A stretch of DNA of 64,000 nt from Cedecea neteri (GTDB lineage: Bacteria; Pseudomonadota; Gammaproteobacteria; Enterobacterales; Enterobacteriaceae): contig NZ_CP009458.1 of NCBI RefSeq assembly GCF_000758305.1, positions 4,588,001 to 4,652,000 on the forward strand, written 5' to 3'. A program made the translations under genes and the position numbers. The notes beneath the pieces were generated by a model. It did not search any database and was not told the DNA's origin. It saw nothing but the letters and a program-made list of their open reading frames with translations. Below are positions 16,660 to 24,656 of the stretch, piece by piece (the first letter of the stretch is position 1; every line of letters starts with the position of its first letter).

Positions 16660-17342
16660 AGCTCGGCCCTCTTCACGCCAACGGAATAGCGGCGTTCAAG
16701 CCAGAGCAACACTCCGTTTGAAACCGTGGTAAAGACCAGGTAGATAATCCCGGCGACAATCGCGAAGTAGAATGGCTGCCAGGTGCTTTTCCCGGCGAGC
16801 TGCGTGGCTTTCACCACGTCTTCCAGACCAAGCAGAGAAACCAGCGCGGTGGCTTTCAGGATAACCTGCCAGTTGTTGCCTATGCCCGGCAGCGCATAGC
16901 GCATCATGGCCGGGAACAGAATACGGCGGAAAGTTTGTGAACCGGTGAAGCCAAAGGCGGTGGCCGCCTCAATATGACCCTTCGGCACGGCAAGATAGGC
17001 GCCACGGAAGGTTTCGGTGAAATAAGCCCCGTAGATAAAGCCAAGCGTAATGATCCCGGCGATCATTGGGTCGATATCAAACTGCGCCATCCCCAACGCG
17101 TCGGTAATGCTGTTGAGCAGCATCTGCAGCCCGTAGAAAATTAACAGCATCAGCACCAGGTCAGGCACGCCGCGAATCAGCGTGGTGTAGCCTTCAAACA
17201 GCAAAGCGAGCGGGCGATTTTTGGACAGTTTTGCGCCGGCACCGGCAAGCCCAATCAGCACGGAAAGGACAACCGAGGCGAGCGCCAGCTCAAGCGTAAC
17301 CAGAGCCCCTTTAAAAATTACTTCGGAAAAGCCATACAACAT
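16656..17342 (-). CDS. hisQ: Histidine/LAO ABC transporter permease HisQ
   Basis: This 228-residue permease pairs with HisM. It has the EAA loop HIEAATAFGFTGSQTFRRIL and about five transmembrane segments, beginning MLYGFSEVIFKGALVTLELA. It lies downstream of hisJ across a gap with a strong GC hairpin, which could lower permease expression relative to the binding protein. Confidence 0.95.
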   Translation of the reverse strand: MLYGFSEVIFKGALVTLELALASVVLSVLIGLAGAGAKLSKNRPLALLFEGYTTLIRGVPDLVLMLLIFYGLQMLLNSITDALGMAQFDIDPMIAGIITLGFIYGAYFTETFRGAYLAVPKGHIEAATAFGFTGSQTFRRILFPAMMRYALPGIGNNWQVILKATALVSLLGLEDVVKATQLAGKSTWQPFYFAIVAGIIYLVFTTVSNGVLLWLERRYSVGVKRAEL

Positions 17343-17380
17343 GGTGCGTATCCTGTCGTCAGTGTTTGCTGCTACTTATT

Positions 17381-17402
17381 GGGCCCCGTCTGACGCGGGG
17401 CC
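17381..17402. terminator. Intercistronic hairpin between hisJ and hisQ
   Basis: GGCCCCG (17382–17388) pairs with CGGGGCC (17396–17402) around a 7-base loop. On the minus strand there is no long T-run, so partial termination or protection of the hisJ mRNA end is more likely than full termination. Confidence 0.55.
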
Positions 17403-17419
17403 TTTGTCACCGGTAAGGC

Positions 17420-18202
17420 TTATTCACCATACACATTAAAATCAAAGTACGGCTTCGCTAACTTGTCGTAGGTGCCGTCTTTACGCATCTCCGCGAACGC
17501 CTTATTCAGCGCCTCACGCAGTTCGTTATCTTCTTTACGCAGGCCCATGCCGGTACCCACGCCAAACAGCTTGTCGTCTTTGATAGACGGGCCGCCGAAC
17601 TGATAGTTTTTGCCCACCGGCTGTTTCAGGAAACCTTCGCTGGCGGCGACTTCATCCTGGAATGCAGCGTCAATACGTCCGGCAGCCAGGTCGGCGTAAA
17701 TGGAATCCTGCCCCTGATAGGAGACAATTTCGATACCTTTTGGCGCCCAGTGCTCGTTGCCGTAGGTTTCCTGAGTCGTCCCCTGCAGCACGCCGACGCG
17801 TTTGCCTTTCAGCGACTCAATGGTCGGCTGAATCGGGGAACCTTTGGCTACAACCAGGCGAGAGTCAGCCGCGTACAGCTTGTCGGTAAACGCGATTTCC
17901 TGCTGGCGCTTCTCGGTGATGGACAACGAAGACATGATGGCGTCGATCTTCTTCGCTTTTAGCGACGGGATCAGCGCATCCAATGGGTTTTCAACGAAGG
18001 TACATTGGGTGTTAATGCGTTTGCAGAGTTCTTTCGCCAAATCGATGTCAAAACCGATCAGCTGGCCCTGAGCATTTTTGGATTCGAATGGCGCATAGGT
18101 TGGGTCCGTGCCAATCCGCAGGTTTTTCGGAATGGCAGCGAATGCTGTGGTCACGCTGGAAAACGCCAGCACCAGAGAAAGAGACAAAACCAGCTTTTTC
18201 AT
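17420..18202 (-). CDS. hisJ: Histidine-binding periplasmic protein
   Basis: I use the ATG giving MKKLVLSLSLVLAFSSVTTA (260 residues), the length of E. coli HisJ; four further in-frame codons upstream are probably not translated. A signal peptide is cut after AFA to give AIPKNLRIGTDPTYAPFES. The FVENPLDALIPSLKAKKIDA and SLSITEKRQQEIAFTDKLYA stretches form the amino-acid pocket. It is a paralogue of the argT product encoded upstream. Confidence 0.95.
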   Translation of the reverse strand: MKKLVLSLSLVLAFSSVTTAFAAIPKNLRIGTDPTYAPFESKNAQGQLIGFDIDLAKELCKRINTQCTFVENPLDALIPSLKAKKIDAIMSSLSITEKRQQEIAFTDKLYAADSRLVVAKGSPIQPTIESLKGKRVGVLQGTTQETYGNEHWAPKGIEIVSYQGQDSIYADLAAGRIDAAFQDEVAASEGFLKQPVGKNYQFGGPSIKDDKLFGVGTGMGLRKEDNELREALNKAFAEMRKDGTYDKLAKPYFDFNVYGE

Positions 18203-18344
18203 AATTATCCTCAATAGACTGTCCGTTACTTAAGGCTCACACCCACTACAAACAGGGAAAACTTACGCAACACGTTGCGAACAAAGAGTTTTCGCACCAT
18301 AAAGGTGCAGCCGGAACGGGGCCGCACCACTGCATAGTTATCCT

Positions 18345-18374
18345 GCCCGGTTAAGAATATATTCAAAACCGGGC
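18345..18374. terminator. Long palindrome between argT and hisJ
   Basis: GCCCGGTT (18345–18352) pairs with AACCGGGC (18367–18374), and the inner GAATATATTC is itself a palindrome, so nearly all 30 bases can fold. There is no T-run. It probably causes partial termination or stabilises the argT mRNA 3' end. Confidence 0.5.
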
Positions 18375-18393
18375 TACAGACTAAGGGATAAAC

Positions 18394-19176
18394 TTATTCG
18401 CCGTAAACATTAAAGTCGAAGTACTTTTTCGCCAGTTTGTCGTAAGTGCCGTCTTTACGCATTTCGGCCAGCGCTTTGTCGAATGCGGCCTTCAGCTCAG
18501 TATCATCTTTACGCAGGCCGATCCCGGTTCCGTCACCAAAGTATTTTTTGTCCTTCACTGATGGGCCAGCAAAGGCATAATCTTTCCCTGCAGGCTGTTT
18601 CAGGAAGCCTTCGCTCCCGGCAACTTCATCCTGGAAAGCCGCATCCAGGCGCCCTGCTGCGAGGTCAGAGTAGATCAAATCCTGGTTGGCGTAGGCCACC
18701 ACATCAACGCCTTTCGGGCGCCATTCAGCGTTACCGTAGGTCTCCTGAATAGAGCCCTGCAGCACCCCGACGTGCTTGCCTTTCAGTGATTCAAGCGTCG
18801 GTTGAATCGGAGAGCCTTTGGCCGCGATCAGGCGGGAATCCGCTGCGTACAACTTGTTGGAGAAAAGGATCTCCTGCTGGCGTTTTTCGGTGATCGACAG
18901 AGAAGAGATGATGGCGTCAATTTTCTTCGCTTTTAGCGACGGGATCAGGGAGTCAAAGTCGCTGCCAACCCAGGTACATTTGGTCTGAATGCGCTTGCAA
19001 AGTTCGTTACCCAGATCGATATCAAACCCAACGAAATCCCCTTTCGCGTCTTTCGAAGAGAATGGCGCGTAGGTCGCGTCGGTACCAATGCGGACGTTTT
19101 GCGGAATCGCTGCAAACACGCTGGCTGCGCTGGACAGGCCGAGCAGTAAAGACAGTGCAAGAACCGACTTCTTCAT
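18394..19176 (-). CDS. argT: Lysine/arginine/ornithine-binding periplasmic protein
   Basis: This 260-residue protein has a signal peptide (MKKSVLALSLLLGLSSAASV, cleavage after FAA or nearby) and a mature start AIPQNVRIGTDATYAPFSSK. WVGSDFDSLIPSLKAKKIDA distinguishes it from HisJ, which has VENPLDALIPS. It delivers basic amino acids to HisQMP. It lies immediately upstream of hisJ, as in Salmonella, and a sigma-54-type promoter motif lies 73 bases before its start codon. Confidence 0.95.
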   Translation of the reverse strand: MKKSVLALSLLLGLSSAASVFAAIPQNVRIGTDATYAPFSSKDAKGDFVGFDIDLGNELCKRIQTKCTWVGSDFDSLIPSLKAKKIDAIISSLSITEKRQQEILFSNKLYAADSRLIAAKGSPIQPTLESLKGKHVGVLQGSIQETYGNAEWRPKGVDVVAYANQDLIYSDLAAGRLDAAFQDEVAGSEGFLKQPAGKDYAFAGPSVKDKKYFGDGTGIGLRKDDTELKAAFDKALAEMRKDGTYDKLAKKYFDFNVYGE

Positions 19177-19248
19177 ACGATACCCTCAAGTTTGGCTTTC
19201 TTATTTGTGATGTCTTGTTGTGTGGTAATGCCTTTGCATACGGAGAGT

Positions 19249-19264
19249 TGCAGTTCTCATGCCA
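19249..19264 (-). promoter_or_regulatory. Sigma-54 (RpoN)-type promoter of argT
   Basis: On the minus strand TGGCATGAGAACTGCA matches the TGGCAC-N5-TTGCA consensus with two substitutions. It lies at a suitable distance upstream of argT. argT in Salmonella is known to be nitrogen-regulated through NtrC and sigma-54. I did not find a clear NtrC enhancer nearby. Confidence 0.65.
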
Positions 19265-19463
19265 CTTTTCCCTGCGTGGAAAAAAGCCGCTGATTTATGT
19301 TAATAAAACGTTGCAACTTCGCGCTAGTTTGAAAGATAGCAGGTCTGGGAAGCGGGACTAGAGGGGAAGGCGGTTTTCGAGGATTAAATCTTCTAAAAGC
19401 GATCGGCGTTGCAGAATTGCCCCATAATGAGGCAATCATTTTGTGATGCACCGCAGCAGTGCA

Positions 19464-20036
19464 TCACTTATGTTCGCCCCAGCGGATGAAAAGGTCTTCA
19501 GGCAGCTCGAGGTCAAACTGATCCAGCACCCGGTTGACCGTCTGGTCGACAATATCCTGCAGCGTTTGTGGGCGATGATAAAACGCCGGCACCGGCGGCA
19601 TGATCACCGCGCCCAGTTCAGACGCCTGGGTCATCAGGCGCAGGTGCCCGAGGTGCAGCGGCGTTTCGCGAATGCAAAGCACCAGCGGGCGACGCTCTTT
19701 AAGCACCACGTCCGCCGCACGGGTCAGCAGCCCGTCCGTATAGCTGTGTACGATGCCGGACAGCGTTTTAATCGAGCACGGCAGCACCGCCATCCCCATG
19801 GTCTTAAACGAGCCAGAGGAGATGCTGGCGGCAATATCACGAGAGTCATGCACGACATCTGCCAGCGCCTGAACATCGCGCAACGAGTAATCGGTTTCCA
19901 GCGCCAGCGTCTGACGCGCCGCATTGCTCATCACCAGGTGGCTTTCTACCTCGGGCAACTGCTGCAGGATTTGCAGTAAACGCACCCCGTAAATGGCGCC
20001 GCTGGCTCCGGAAATACCGACGATCAGTCGTTTCAT
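19464..20036 (-). CDS. ubiX: Flavin prenyltransferase UbiX
   Basis: This 190-residue protein begins MKRLIVGISGASGAIYGVRL, the FMN-binding start of UbiX, and has the SSGSFKTMGMAVLPCSIKTL stretch and the C-terminal MTQASELGAVIMPPVPAFYH. It prenylates FMN to make the cofactor of the decarboxylase UbiD in ubiquinone synthesis. It follows purF, as in E. coli. A hairpin GTGATGCA/TGCATCAC (19443–19467) overlaps its stop codon. Confidence 0.95.
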   Translation of the reverse strand: MKRLIVGISGASGAIYGVRLLQILQQLPEVESHLVMSNAARQTLALETDYSLRDVQALADVVHDSRDIAASISSGSFKTMGMAVLPCSIKTLSGIVHSYTDGLLTRAADVVLKERRPLVLCIRETPLHLGHLRLMTQASELGAVIMPPVPAFYHRPQTLQDIVDQTVNRVLDQFDLELPEDLFIRWGEHK

Positions 20037-20126
20037 TGAATTTGCCCCTAAGAATATCTGGGCTGACTTTGCCGCAAGATGAGATGGGATGCAAGGCTGG
20101 CCGGGCGGGGACGTGAAGGAAGAACG

Positions 20127-20159
20127 TGCCTCTCCCCTTGGCAGGAGAGAGGCTAAGGC
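20127..20159. repeat. Degenerate REP-like hairpin between purF and ubiX
   Basis: CCTCTCCCCTTGGCAGGAGA followed by GAGGCTAAGG resembles the core of the repeat family seen elsewhere in this window, without the CCCTCACCC arm. It lies just beyond the purF stop codon. Confidence 0.45.
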
Positions 20160-20162
20160 CGG

Positions 20163-21680
20163 TTAGCCTTCGTTGTGCATCTCTAAGTTTTCCACTTCGT
20201 TCTGACGCGCCAGCGCTTTGGAGTCGTCGTTACGCAGGGATTCGAGATACTGCAGATATTTGTGGTCAACGTCTTTCGTCACGTAGATGCCGTTAAAGAC
20301 GGAGCATTCGAACTGAGTGATGTCCGGGTTTTCCACGCGTACCGCTTCGATCAGATCGTCCAGATCCTGGAAAATCAGGCCGTCGGCGCCGATGATCTGG
20401 CGAATTTCATCCACTTCGCGGCCGTGAGCAATCAGCTCGTTGGCGCTCGGCATATCAATGCCGTACACGTTAGGGAAGCGAATTTCCGGTGCAGCGGATG
20501 CCAGGTAAACCTTTTTGGCACCGGCTTCACGCGCCATCTCGATAATCTGCTCAGAGGTGGTGCCACGCACGATGGAGTCATCCACCAGCAGCACGTTCTT
20601 GTCGCGGAATTCAGCGCGGTTGGCGTTCAGCTTACGGCGCACGGATTTACGGCGCAGCTGCTGGCCCGGCATGATAAACGTGCGGCCCACGTAGCGGTTT
20701 TTCACAAACCCCTGGCGGTACGGTTTCTCAAGAATGCGGGCGATTTCCAGCGCGATATCGCAGGAAGTTTCTGGAATCGGAATGACCACGTCGATATCCA
20801 GGTCTTCCCATTCGCGGGCAATTTTCTCGCCAAGTTTTTTACCCATCTCAACGCGCGCGCTGTAAACGGAGATCTTGTCGATGAAGGAGTCCGGGCGAGC
20901 AAAGTACACGTACTCGAACAGGCAAGGATTGCTGACCGGGTTGTCGGCGCACTGGCGGGTGAACAGCTGGCCTTTCTCGGTAATGTAGACCGCTTCGCCC
21001 GGCGCGATATCACGCAGGAATTCAAAGCCCAGGGTGTCCAGCGCCACGCTCTCGGAGGCTACCATGTATTCGGTGCGGCCATCGCCCAGGTCACGCTTGC
21101 CGATCACCAGCGGGCGGATACCGTTCGGGTCGCGGAAGGCGACCATGCCGTGGCCAATAATCATCGCCACGCAGGCGTAAGCGCCGCGAATCTGGCGGTT
21201 AGTGGCTGCGATAGCGGCAAAAATGTTGTCGGCTTCCAGCGGGTAATGACGGAAGTTATCCAGCTCGCTGGCGAAGATATTGAGCAGGATTTCAGAATCA
21301 GAGGTGGTGTTAATGTGGCGGCGCTTTTCTTCGAACAGCTTTTTACGCAGCTCGTGGGCATTGGTCAGATTACCGTTATGCGCCAGCGTAATCCCATAAG
21401 GCGAGTTGACGTAGAAAGGCTGAGCTTCAGAAGCGCTGGAACTTCCGGCGGTAGGGTAACGCACGTGGCCGATACCCATATTCCCCTGCAGACGCTGCAT
21501 GTGACGGGCTTCAAACACATCGCTCACCAGGCCATTCGCTTTACGCAGACGGAAGCAATTTAACGCGTCGATGGTGACGATGCCTGCGGCATCCTGGCCA
21601 CGGTGCTGAAGCACCGTTAACGCATCATAAATCGACTGGTTTACCGGCATGAAACCGGCGATACCGACAATACCGCACAT
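20163..21680 (-). CDS. purF: Amidophosphoribosyltransferase
   Basis: This 505-residue protein starts MCGIVGIAGFMPVNQSIYDA. Cys2 becomes the N-terminal nucleophile of the class II glutaminase domain (residues 2–240), which also holds GIGHVRYPTAGSSS and LAHNGNLTNA. The C-terminal phosphoribosyltransferase domain has the PRPP motif VLLVDDSIVRGTT. It makes phosphoribosylamine from PRPP and glutamine, the first step of purine synthesis. It is the second gene of cvpA-purF-ubiX under the PurR box at 22263. Confidence 0.98.
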   Translation of the reverse strand: MCGIVGIAGFMPVNQSIYDALTVLQHRGQDAAGIVTIDALNCFRLRKANGLVSDVFEARHMQRLQGNMGIGHVRYPTAGSSSASEAQPFYVNSPYGITLAHNGNLTNAHELRKKLFEEKRRHINTTSDSEILLNIFASELDNFRHYPLEADNIFAAIAATNRQIRGAYACVAMIIGHGMVAFRDPNGIRPLVIGKRDLGDGRTEYMVASESVALDTLGFEFLRDIAPGEAVYITEKGQLFTRQCADNPVSNPCLFEYVYFARPDSFIDKISVYSARVEMGKKLGEKIAREWEDLDIDVVIPIPETSCDIALEIARILEKPYRQGFVKNRYVGRTFIMPGQQLRRKSVRRKLNANRAEFRDKNVLLVDDSIVRGTTSEQIIEMAREAGAKKVYLASAAPEIRFPNVYGIDMPSANELIAHGREVDEIRQIIGADGLIFQDLDDLIEAVRVENPDITQFECSVFNGIYVTKDVDHKYLQYLESLRNDDSKALARQNEVENLEMHNEG

Positions 21681-21718
21681 GTTGTCTTTTCCTCATTAAG
21701 CCACACCCCCCGCTACGA

Positions 21719-22204
21719 TTAGCGGGGCAAGAAACTTGACGAGCTTTGCAGATAGTCAAAGAACCATCTGATGATGAAACTGAATTGCGGGATAAGCTGC
21801 GACTTTTGCCAGTCATCGCTTTTTGAAAAACCGGTAAAGGTATCCAGGAAGAACAGAATGGCGGAGACGATCAGTACGCCACGCAAGGCGCCAAAGCAGA
21901 TCCCCAACACCCTGTCTGTACCCGACAGGCCGGTTTTTTGCACCAGTGCGCTAATCACATAATTGACTATCGCACCGACAATCAGCGTCGCGATAAACAG
22001 CACCGCGATAGCTATCCCATTACGTACCAGTTCGTCTTCAAAGCCAGTGAACCAGACTGACAGATAAGTGTAGTAATGACTGGCGACAAAGAAAGCACAT
22101 CCCCAGGTCACAAGCGATAACGCTTCCTTCACAAACCCACGTATTACGCTTACCAGACAAGAAAAACCGATAACCGCAATGATGGCGTAATCTATCCAGA
22201 CCAT
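21719..22204 (-). CDS. cvpA: Colicin V production family inner-membrane protein
   Basis: This 161-residue protein has four hydrophobic segments, starting MVWIDYAIIAVIGFSCLVSV, and the conserved GLSGTDRVLGICFGALRGVL stretch. The C-terminus is soluble. It is needed for colicin V export in E. coli and affects envelope stress resistance, but its molecular role is unclear. It is cotranscribed with purF, 38 bases downstream. Confidence 0.95.
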   Translation of the reverse strand: MVWIDYAIIAVIGFSCLVSVIRGFVKEALSLVTWGCAFFVASHYYTYLSVWFTGFEDELVRNGIAIAVLFIATLIVGAIVNYVISALVQKTGLSGTDRVLGICFGALRGVLIVSAILFFLDTFTGFSKSDDWQKSQLIPQFSFIIRWFFDYLQSSSSFLPR

Positions 22205-22262
22205 GAAAAAATCTCGTGATAAATTGCCCTGACGTCCAGTTCGGGGCGAATTCTAACAGAAA

Positions 22263-22278
22263 AAGAAAACGTTTGCGT
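22263..22278. promoter_or_regulatory. PurR operator of cvpA-purF-ubiX
   Basis: On the minus strand the site reads ACGCAAACGTTTTCTT, the PurR box form known for E. coli cvpA-purF. It lies 59 bases upstream of the cvpA start codon. Confidence 0.9.
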
Positions 22279-22307
22279 AGGGATTTCCTTCCCCCGCGTA
22301 AATAAAT

Positions 22308-22337
22308 AATGGCGTTGAAAAAAGCATCAACGCCATT
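22308..22337. terminator. Terminator hairpin downstream of dedD
   Basis: AATGGCGTTGA and TCAACGCCATT form a perfect 11-bp stem around an 8-base loop. On the minus strand ATTTATTTA follows. It should separate the folC-dedD transcript from the cvpA promoter. Confidence 0.65.
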
Positions 22338-22398
22338 AAAAAAGTGCCTGTTTTACCTTCACTCCAGTGGAGAGAAGCGACGATGTGCCGTCGTTTTT

Positions 22399-22609
22399 CC
22401 CCTCACCCTAACCCTCTCCCCTGAGGGGCGAGGGAACAGTATGGTGCGATATTTTTCCCTTCACCCGAACCCTCTCCCAAAAGGGGTGAGGGAACAGTAT
22501 GGTGCGATATTTTTCCCTTCACCCGAACCCTCTCCCAAAAGGGGTGAGGGAATAGCTCAGTGCAATCTCTTTCCCCCTCTCCCTTCCAGGGAGAGGGCCG
22601 GGGTGAGGG
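22399..22609. repeat. REP-like cluster with a 58-bp tandem duplication
   Basis: Four copies of the CCCTCACCC/ACCCTCTCCC element lie here. The unit beginning GGGAACAGTATGGTGCGATA is present twice in tandem (22432–22489 and 22490–22547), apparently identical. A final inverted unit (CCCCTCTCCCTTCCAGGGAG then AGGGCCGGGGTGAGGG) ends at 22609, next to the dedD stop codon. Confidence 0.85.
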
Positions 22610-22617
22610 TCAGGCCA

Positions 22618-23334
22618 CTAGCGCGGCGAGTAGTTCATCACCACGCCGTTCAGGCCAGAAAGCGAATTCAGCTCGCCCAGCGAAGACTTCAGCTTATCCT
22701 TCGAGGCATCCGGCCCGACCAGAATACGGGTAATTTTCCCCTGCACAGGCGTGGTCGGCGAGGTGTAAACCTTGAACCCGGCCCCGCGCAGTTTACCAAC
22801 AATTTCATTCACTTTGTCCGCATTTTTCAATGCGCCAAGCTGCACCACATAGGCTTGCCCGGTCGGTGCTTTGTCGGCTGGTTTTTCCGTCTTCGTCGGC
22901 TGTTCTGAGGCCATGGCAAGCTGCTGCCCGGTATTATCATTGGCGGCAGGTTTAGGCTGCGGTTTTTCCACCGGCTTAGGCTTTGGTTTTTCCTGCACGG
23001 GCTGCGGCTTAGGCTGTTCGCGCGCGACAGGCACTTCGTCAACGCCCGCCGAGCCTTCATTCGGGATAGCCCCGCTGTTCAGCCCTGGCGGCACCGAAGC
23101 GCCCGCCCTTACCTCTTCCGCCGCGCCTTCCGGCGGCTGCGCTGGCAGAGCCTGAGTAGCCGCCGGCAGCATATCTGGCTCGTCACTGTCCCCTGGTTTT
23201 GGCACCAAAGGAATGGCGGCGAACTCGTCCTGATAATGTTTTTTCTGCCCGTCCAGCAGACCCGGCAGCACAATAACGCCCAGTGCGACCAGAATAATGG
23301 TTCCGACTAATCGGTTTTGAAACTTACTCGCCAC
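22618..23334 (-). CDS. dedD: Cell division protein DedD (SPOR domain)
   Basis: This 238-residue protein is slightly longer than the 220 residues of E. coli. It has a short cytoplasmic start, one transmembrane helix (RLVGTIILVALGVIVLPGLL), a Pro/Glu/Lys-rich periplasmic linker (EQPKPQPVQEKPKPKPVEKP) and a C-terminal SPOR domain from about residue 158 (GQAYVVQLGALKNADKVNEI). SPOR domains bind denuded septal peptidoglycan. It overlaps folC by 11 bp. The linker accounts for the extra length. Confidence 0.94.
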   Translation of the reverse strand: MASKFQNRLVGTIILVALGVIVLPGLLDGQKKHYQDEFAAIPLVPKPGDSDEPDMLPAATQALPAQPPEGAAEEVRAGASVPPGLNSGAIPNEGSAGVDEVPVAREQPKPQPVQEKPKPKPVEKPQPKPAANDNTGQQLAMASEQPTKTEKPADKAPTGQAYVVQLGALKNADKVNEIVGKLRGAGFKVYTSPTTPVQGKITRILVGPDASKDKLKSSLGELNSLSGLNGVVMNYSPR

Positions 23335-24592
23335 CTGCTCTCCCCGCGTCCAGTACTTCCATTACATGGGCCACCGTGTGGAACGACCCACACACCAGCA
23401 CGGTATCTTCGGCCGTCGCTTCCGTCATGGCTGCATGCCATGCATCCGCCACGGTTGCAAATGTTCTGCCGTGACCAAGATGAGCCATAAGCTGCTCTGC
23501 GCTTGCGCCTCGCGGCCCTTCCAGCGGAGCACAATACCAGCTATCGACCTGAGGCGACAAACAGGCAAGCGTTCCGGCTATGTCTTTATCGTGTAGCATG
23601 CCAATCACCGCCAGCACGCGTCCCTGCTTAGGTAACGCTGCCAGGCGACCCGCAAGATAAGCCGCCGCATGAGGATTATGGGCAACATCAAGAATCACGC
23701 GTGGTGCCTGAGACACAATCTGGAAGCGCCCCGGCAGCGTGGCATGCTCAATACCATAGCGTATCGCGTTTTCACTCACGTTCAGTTTGCTGGCACGTAA
23801 AGCAGCCAGCGCCGTGGCGGCATTGGGCTGAGGAACCAACGGCAGCGGCAGGTTTTTCAGCTCGCCATGTCCGTCCCGGAGTGTCCAGCCAGTGGCACTC
23901 ACCTCATAATCCCAGTCAACGCCGAGACGCATTAGCTGTGCGCCCTTCTCCCGCGCCACATCGGCAATTGTCTGCGGCATATCCGGCTCACCCACAATCG
24001 CCGGATTATCTCGACGGAAAACACCGGCTTTTTCGCGGCCAATGCTCTCACGATCCGGGCCAAGCCAGTCGGTGTGATCGAGCGCGATGCTGGTCACCAC
24101 GGCCACATCGGAATCCACAATATTGGTGGCATCCAGACGCCCGCCAAGGCCGACCTCAAGAATTACCACGTCTACCGCCTGCTGTTTAAACAATAGCAAG
24201 GCCGAGAGCGTTCCGTATTCAAAATAAGTTAAGGAAATATCTCCGCGAGCGGCCTCTATTTCGGCAAACGAAGCGGTATGCAGGCCTTCAGGCAACTCTT
24301 CGCCCTGAATGCGAACGCGCTCCGTGTAACGCACCAGATGCGGGGAGCTATAAACCCCTACGCGATAGCCATCGGCCATCAGCACGGTTTCAAGCGTACG
24401 GCAGGTTGTGCCTTTCCCGTTCGTACCCGCCACGGTGAAAACAGTAGGCGCAGGTTTCAGGACATCGAGCTTGCGCGCAACGTTGCTGATGCGCTCAAGG
24501 CCCATATCGATAGTGGTGGAATGAAGGTTTTCAAGATAGCAAAGCCACGTGGCCAGGGGCGACGTGGCTTGAGGAATAAGGTCTTTGTCCAT
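23324..24592 (-). CDS. folC: Folylpolyglutamate/dihydrofolate synthase
   Basis: The ATG giving MDKDLIPQATSPLATWLCYL yields 422 residues, the E. coli length; a GTG three codons upstream is in frame. The P-loop is VFTVAGTNGKGTTCRTLE, and the Mur-ligase-like GGRLDATNIVDSDVAVVTSI and LDVAHNPHAAAYL segments follow. It adds glutamate to dihydropteroate and to folates. It is downstream of accD across a terminator hairpin and overlaps dedD. Confidence 0.96.
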   Translation of the reverse strand: MDKDLIPQATSPLATWLCYLENLHSTTIDMGLERISNVARKLDVLKPAPTVFTVAGTNGKGTTCRTLETVLMADGYRVGVYSSPHLVRYTERVRIQGEELPEGLHTASFAEIEAARGDISLTYFEYGTLSALLLFKQQAVDVVILEVGLGGRLDATNIVDSDVAVVTSIALDHTDWLGPDRESIGREKAGVFRRDNPAIVGEPDMPQTIADVAREKGAQLMRLGVDWDYEVSATGWTLRDGHGELKNLPLPLVPQPNAATALAALRASKLNVSENAIRYGIEHATLPGRFQIVSQAPRVILDVAHNPHAAAYLAGRLAALPKQGRVLAVIGMLHDKDIAGTLACLSPQVDSWYCAPLEGPRGASAEQLMAHLGHGRTFATVADAWHAAMTEATAEDTVLVCGSFHTVAHVMEVLDAGRAGGE

Positions 24593-24612
24593 GATGCCCA
24601 CTTAACATGCAC

Positions 24613-24650
24613 ATAAAGAAAAGGGCAGAACCTGCTGGCCTGCCCTTAAT
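24613..24650 (-). terminator. Terminator downstream of accD
   Basis: AAGGGCAG (24621–24628) pairs with CTGCCCTT (24640–24647). On the minus strand the stem is followed by TTTTCTTT. It lies 7 bases past the accD stop codon. Confidence 0.85.
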
Positions 24651-24656
24651 TGCGAA

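Larger units (their letters stand above)
22205..22617. other. Non-coding cvpA–dedD interval
   Basis: These 413 bases hold no convincing gene. From the cvpA side they contain a PurR box, a terminator hairpin for the dedD transcript, and a cluster of REP-like repeats that includes two tandem 58-bp units. An open frame crosses the repeats on the plus strand but its sequence is only repeat-derived. Confidence 0.8.

Noticed and set aside
20262..21563. Long plus-strand open frame opposite purF
   Set aside because: It is antisense to a fully conserved purF, has no recognisable protein features, and its length follows from the codon pattern of the opposite strand.
22399..22609. Possible CRISPR array
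   Set aside because: The repeats are palindromic REP-like units with only two tandem 58-bp copies; there are no regular unique spacers and no cas genes.
22309..22908. Plus-strand open frame across the cvpA–dedD gap
   Set aside because: Most of its sequence is translated REP-like repeat, and the rest is antisense to dedD.
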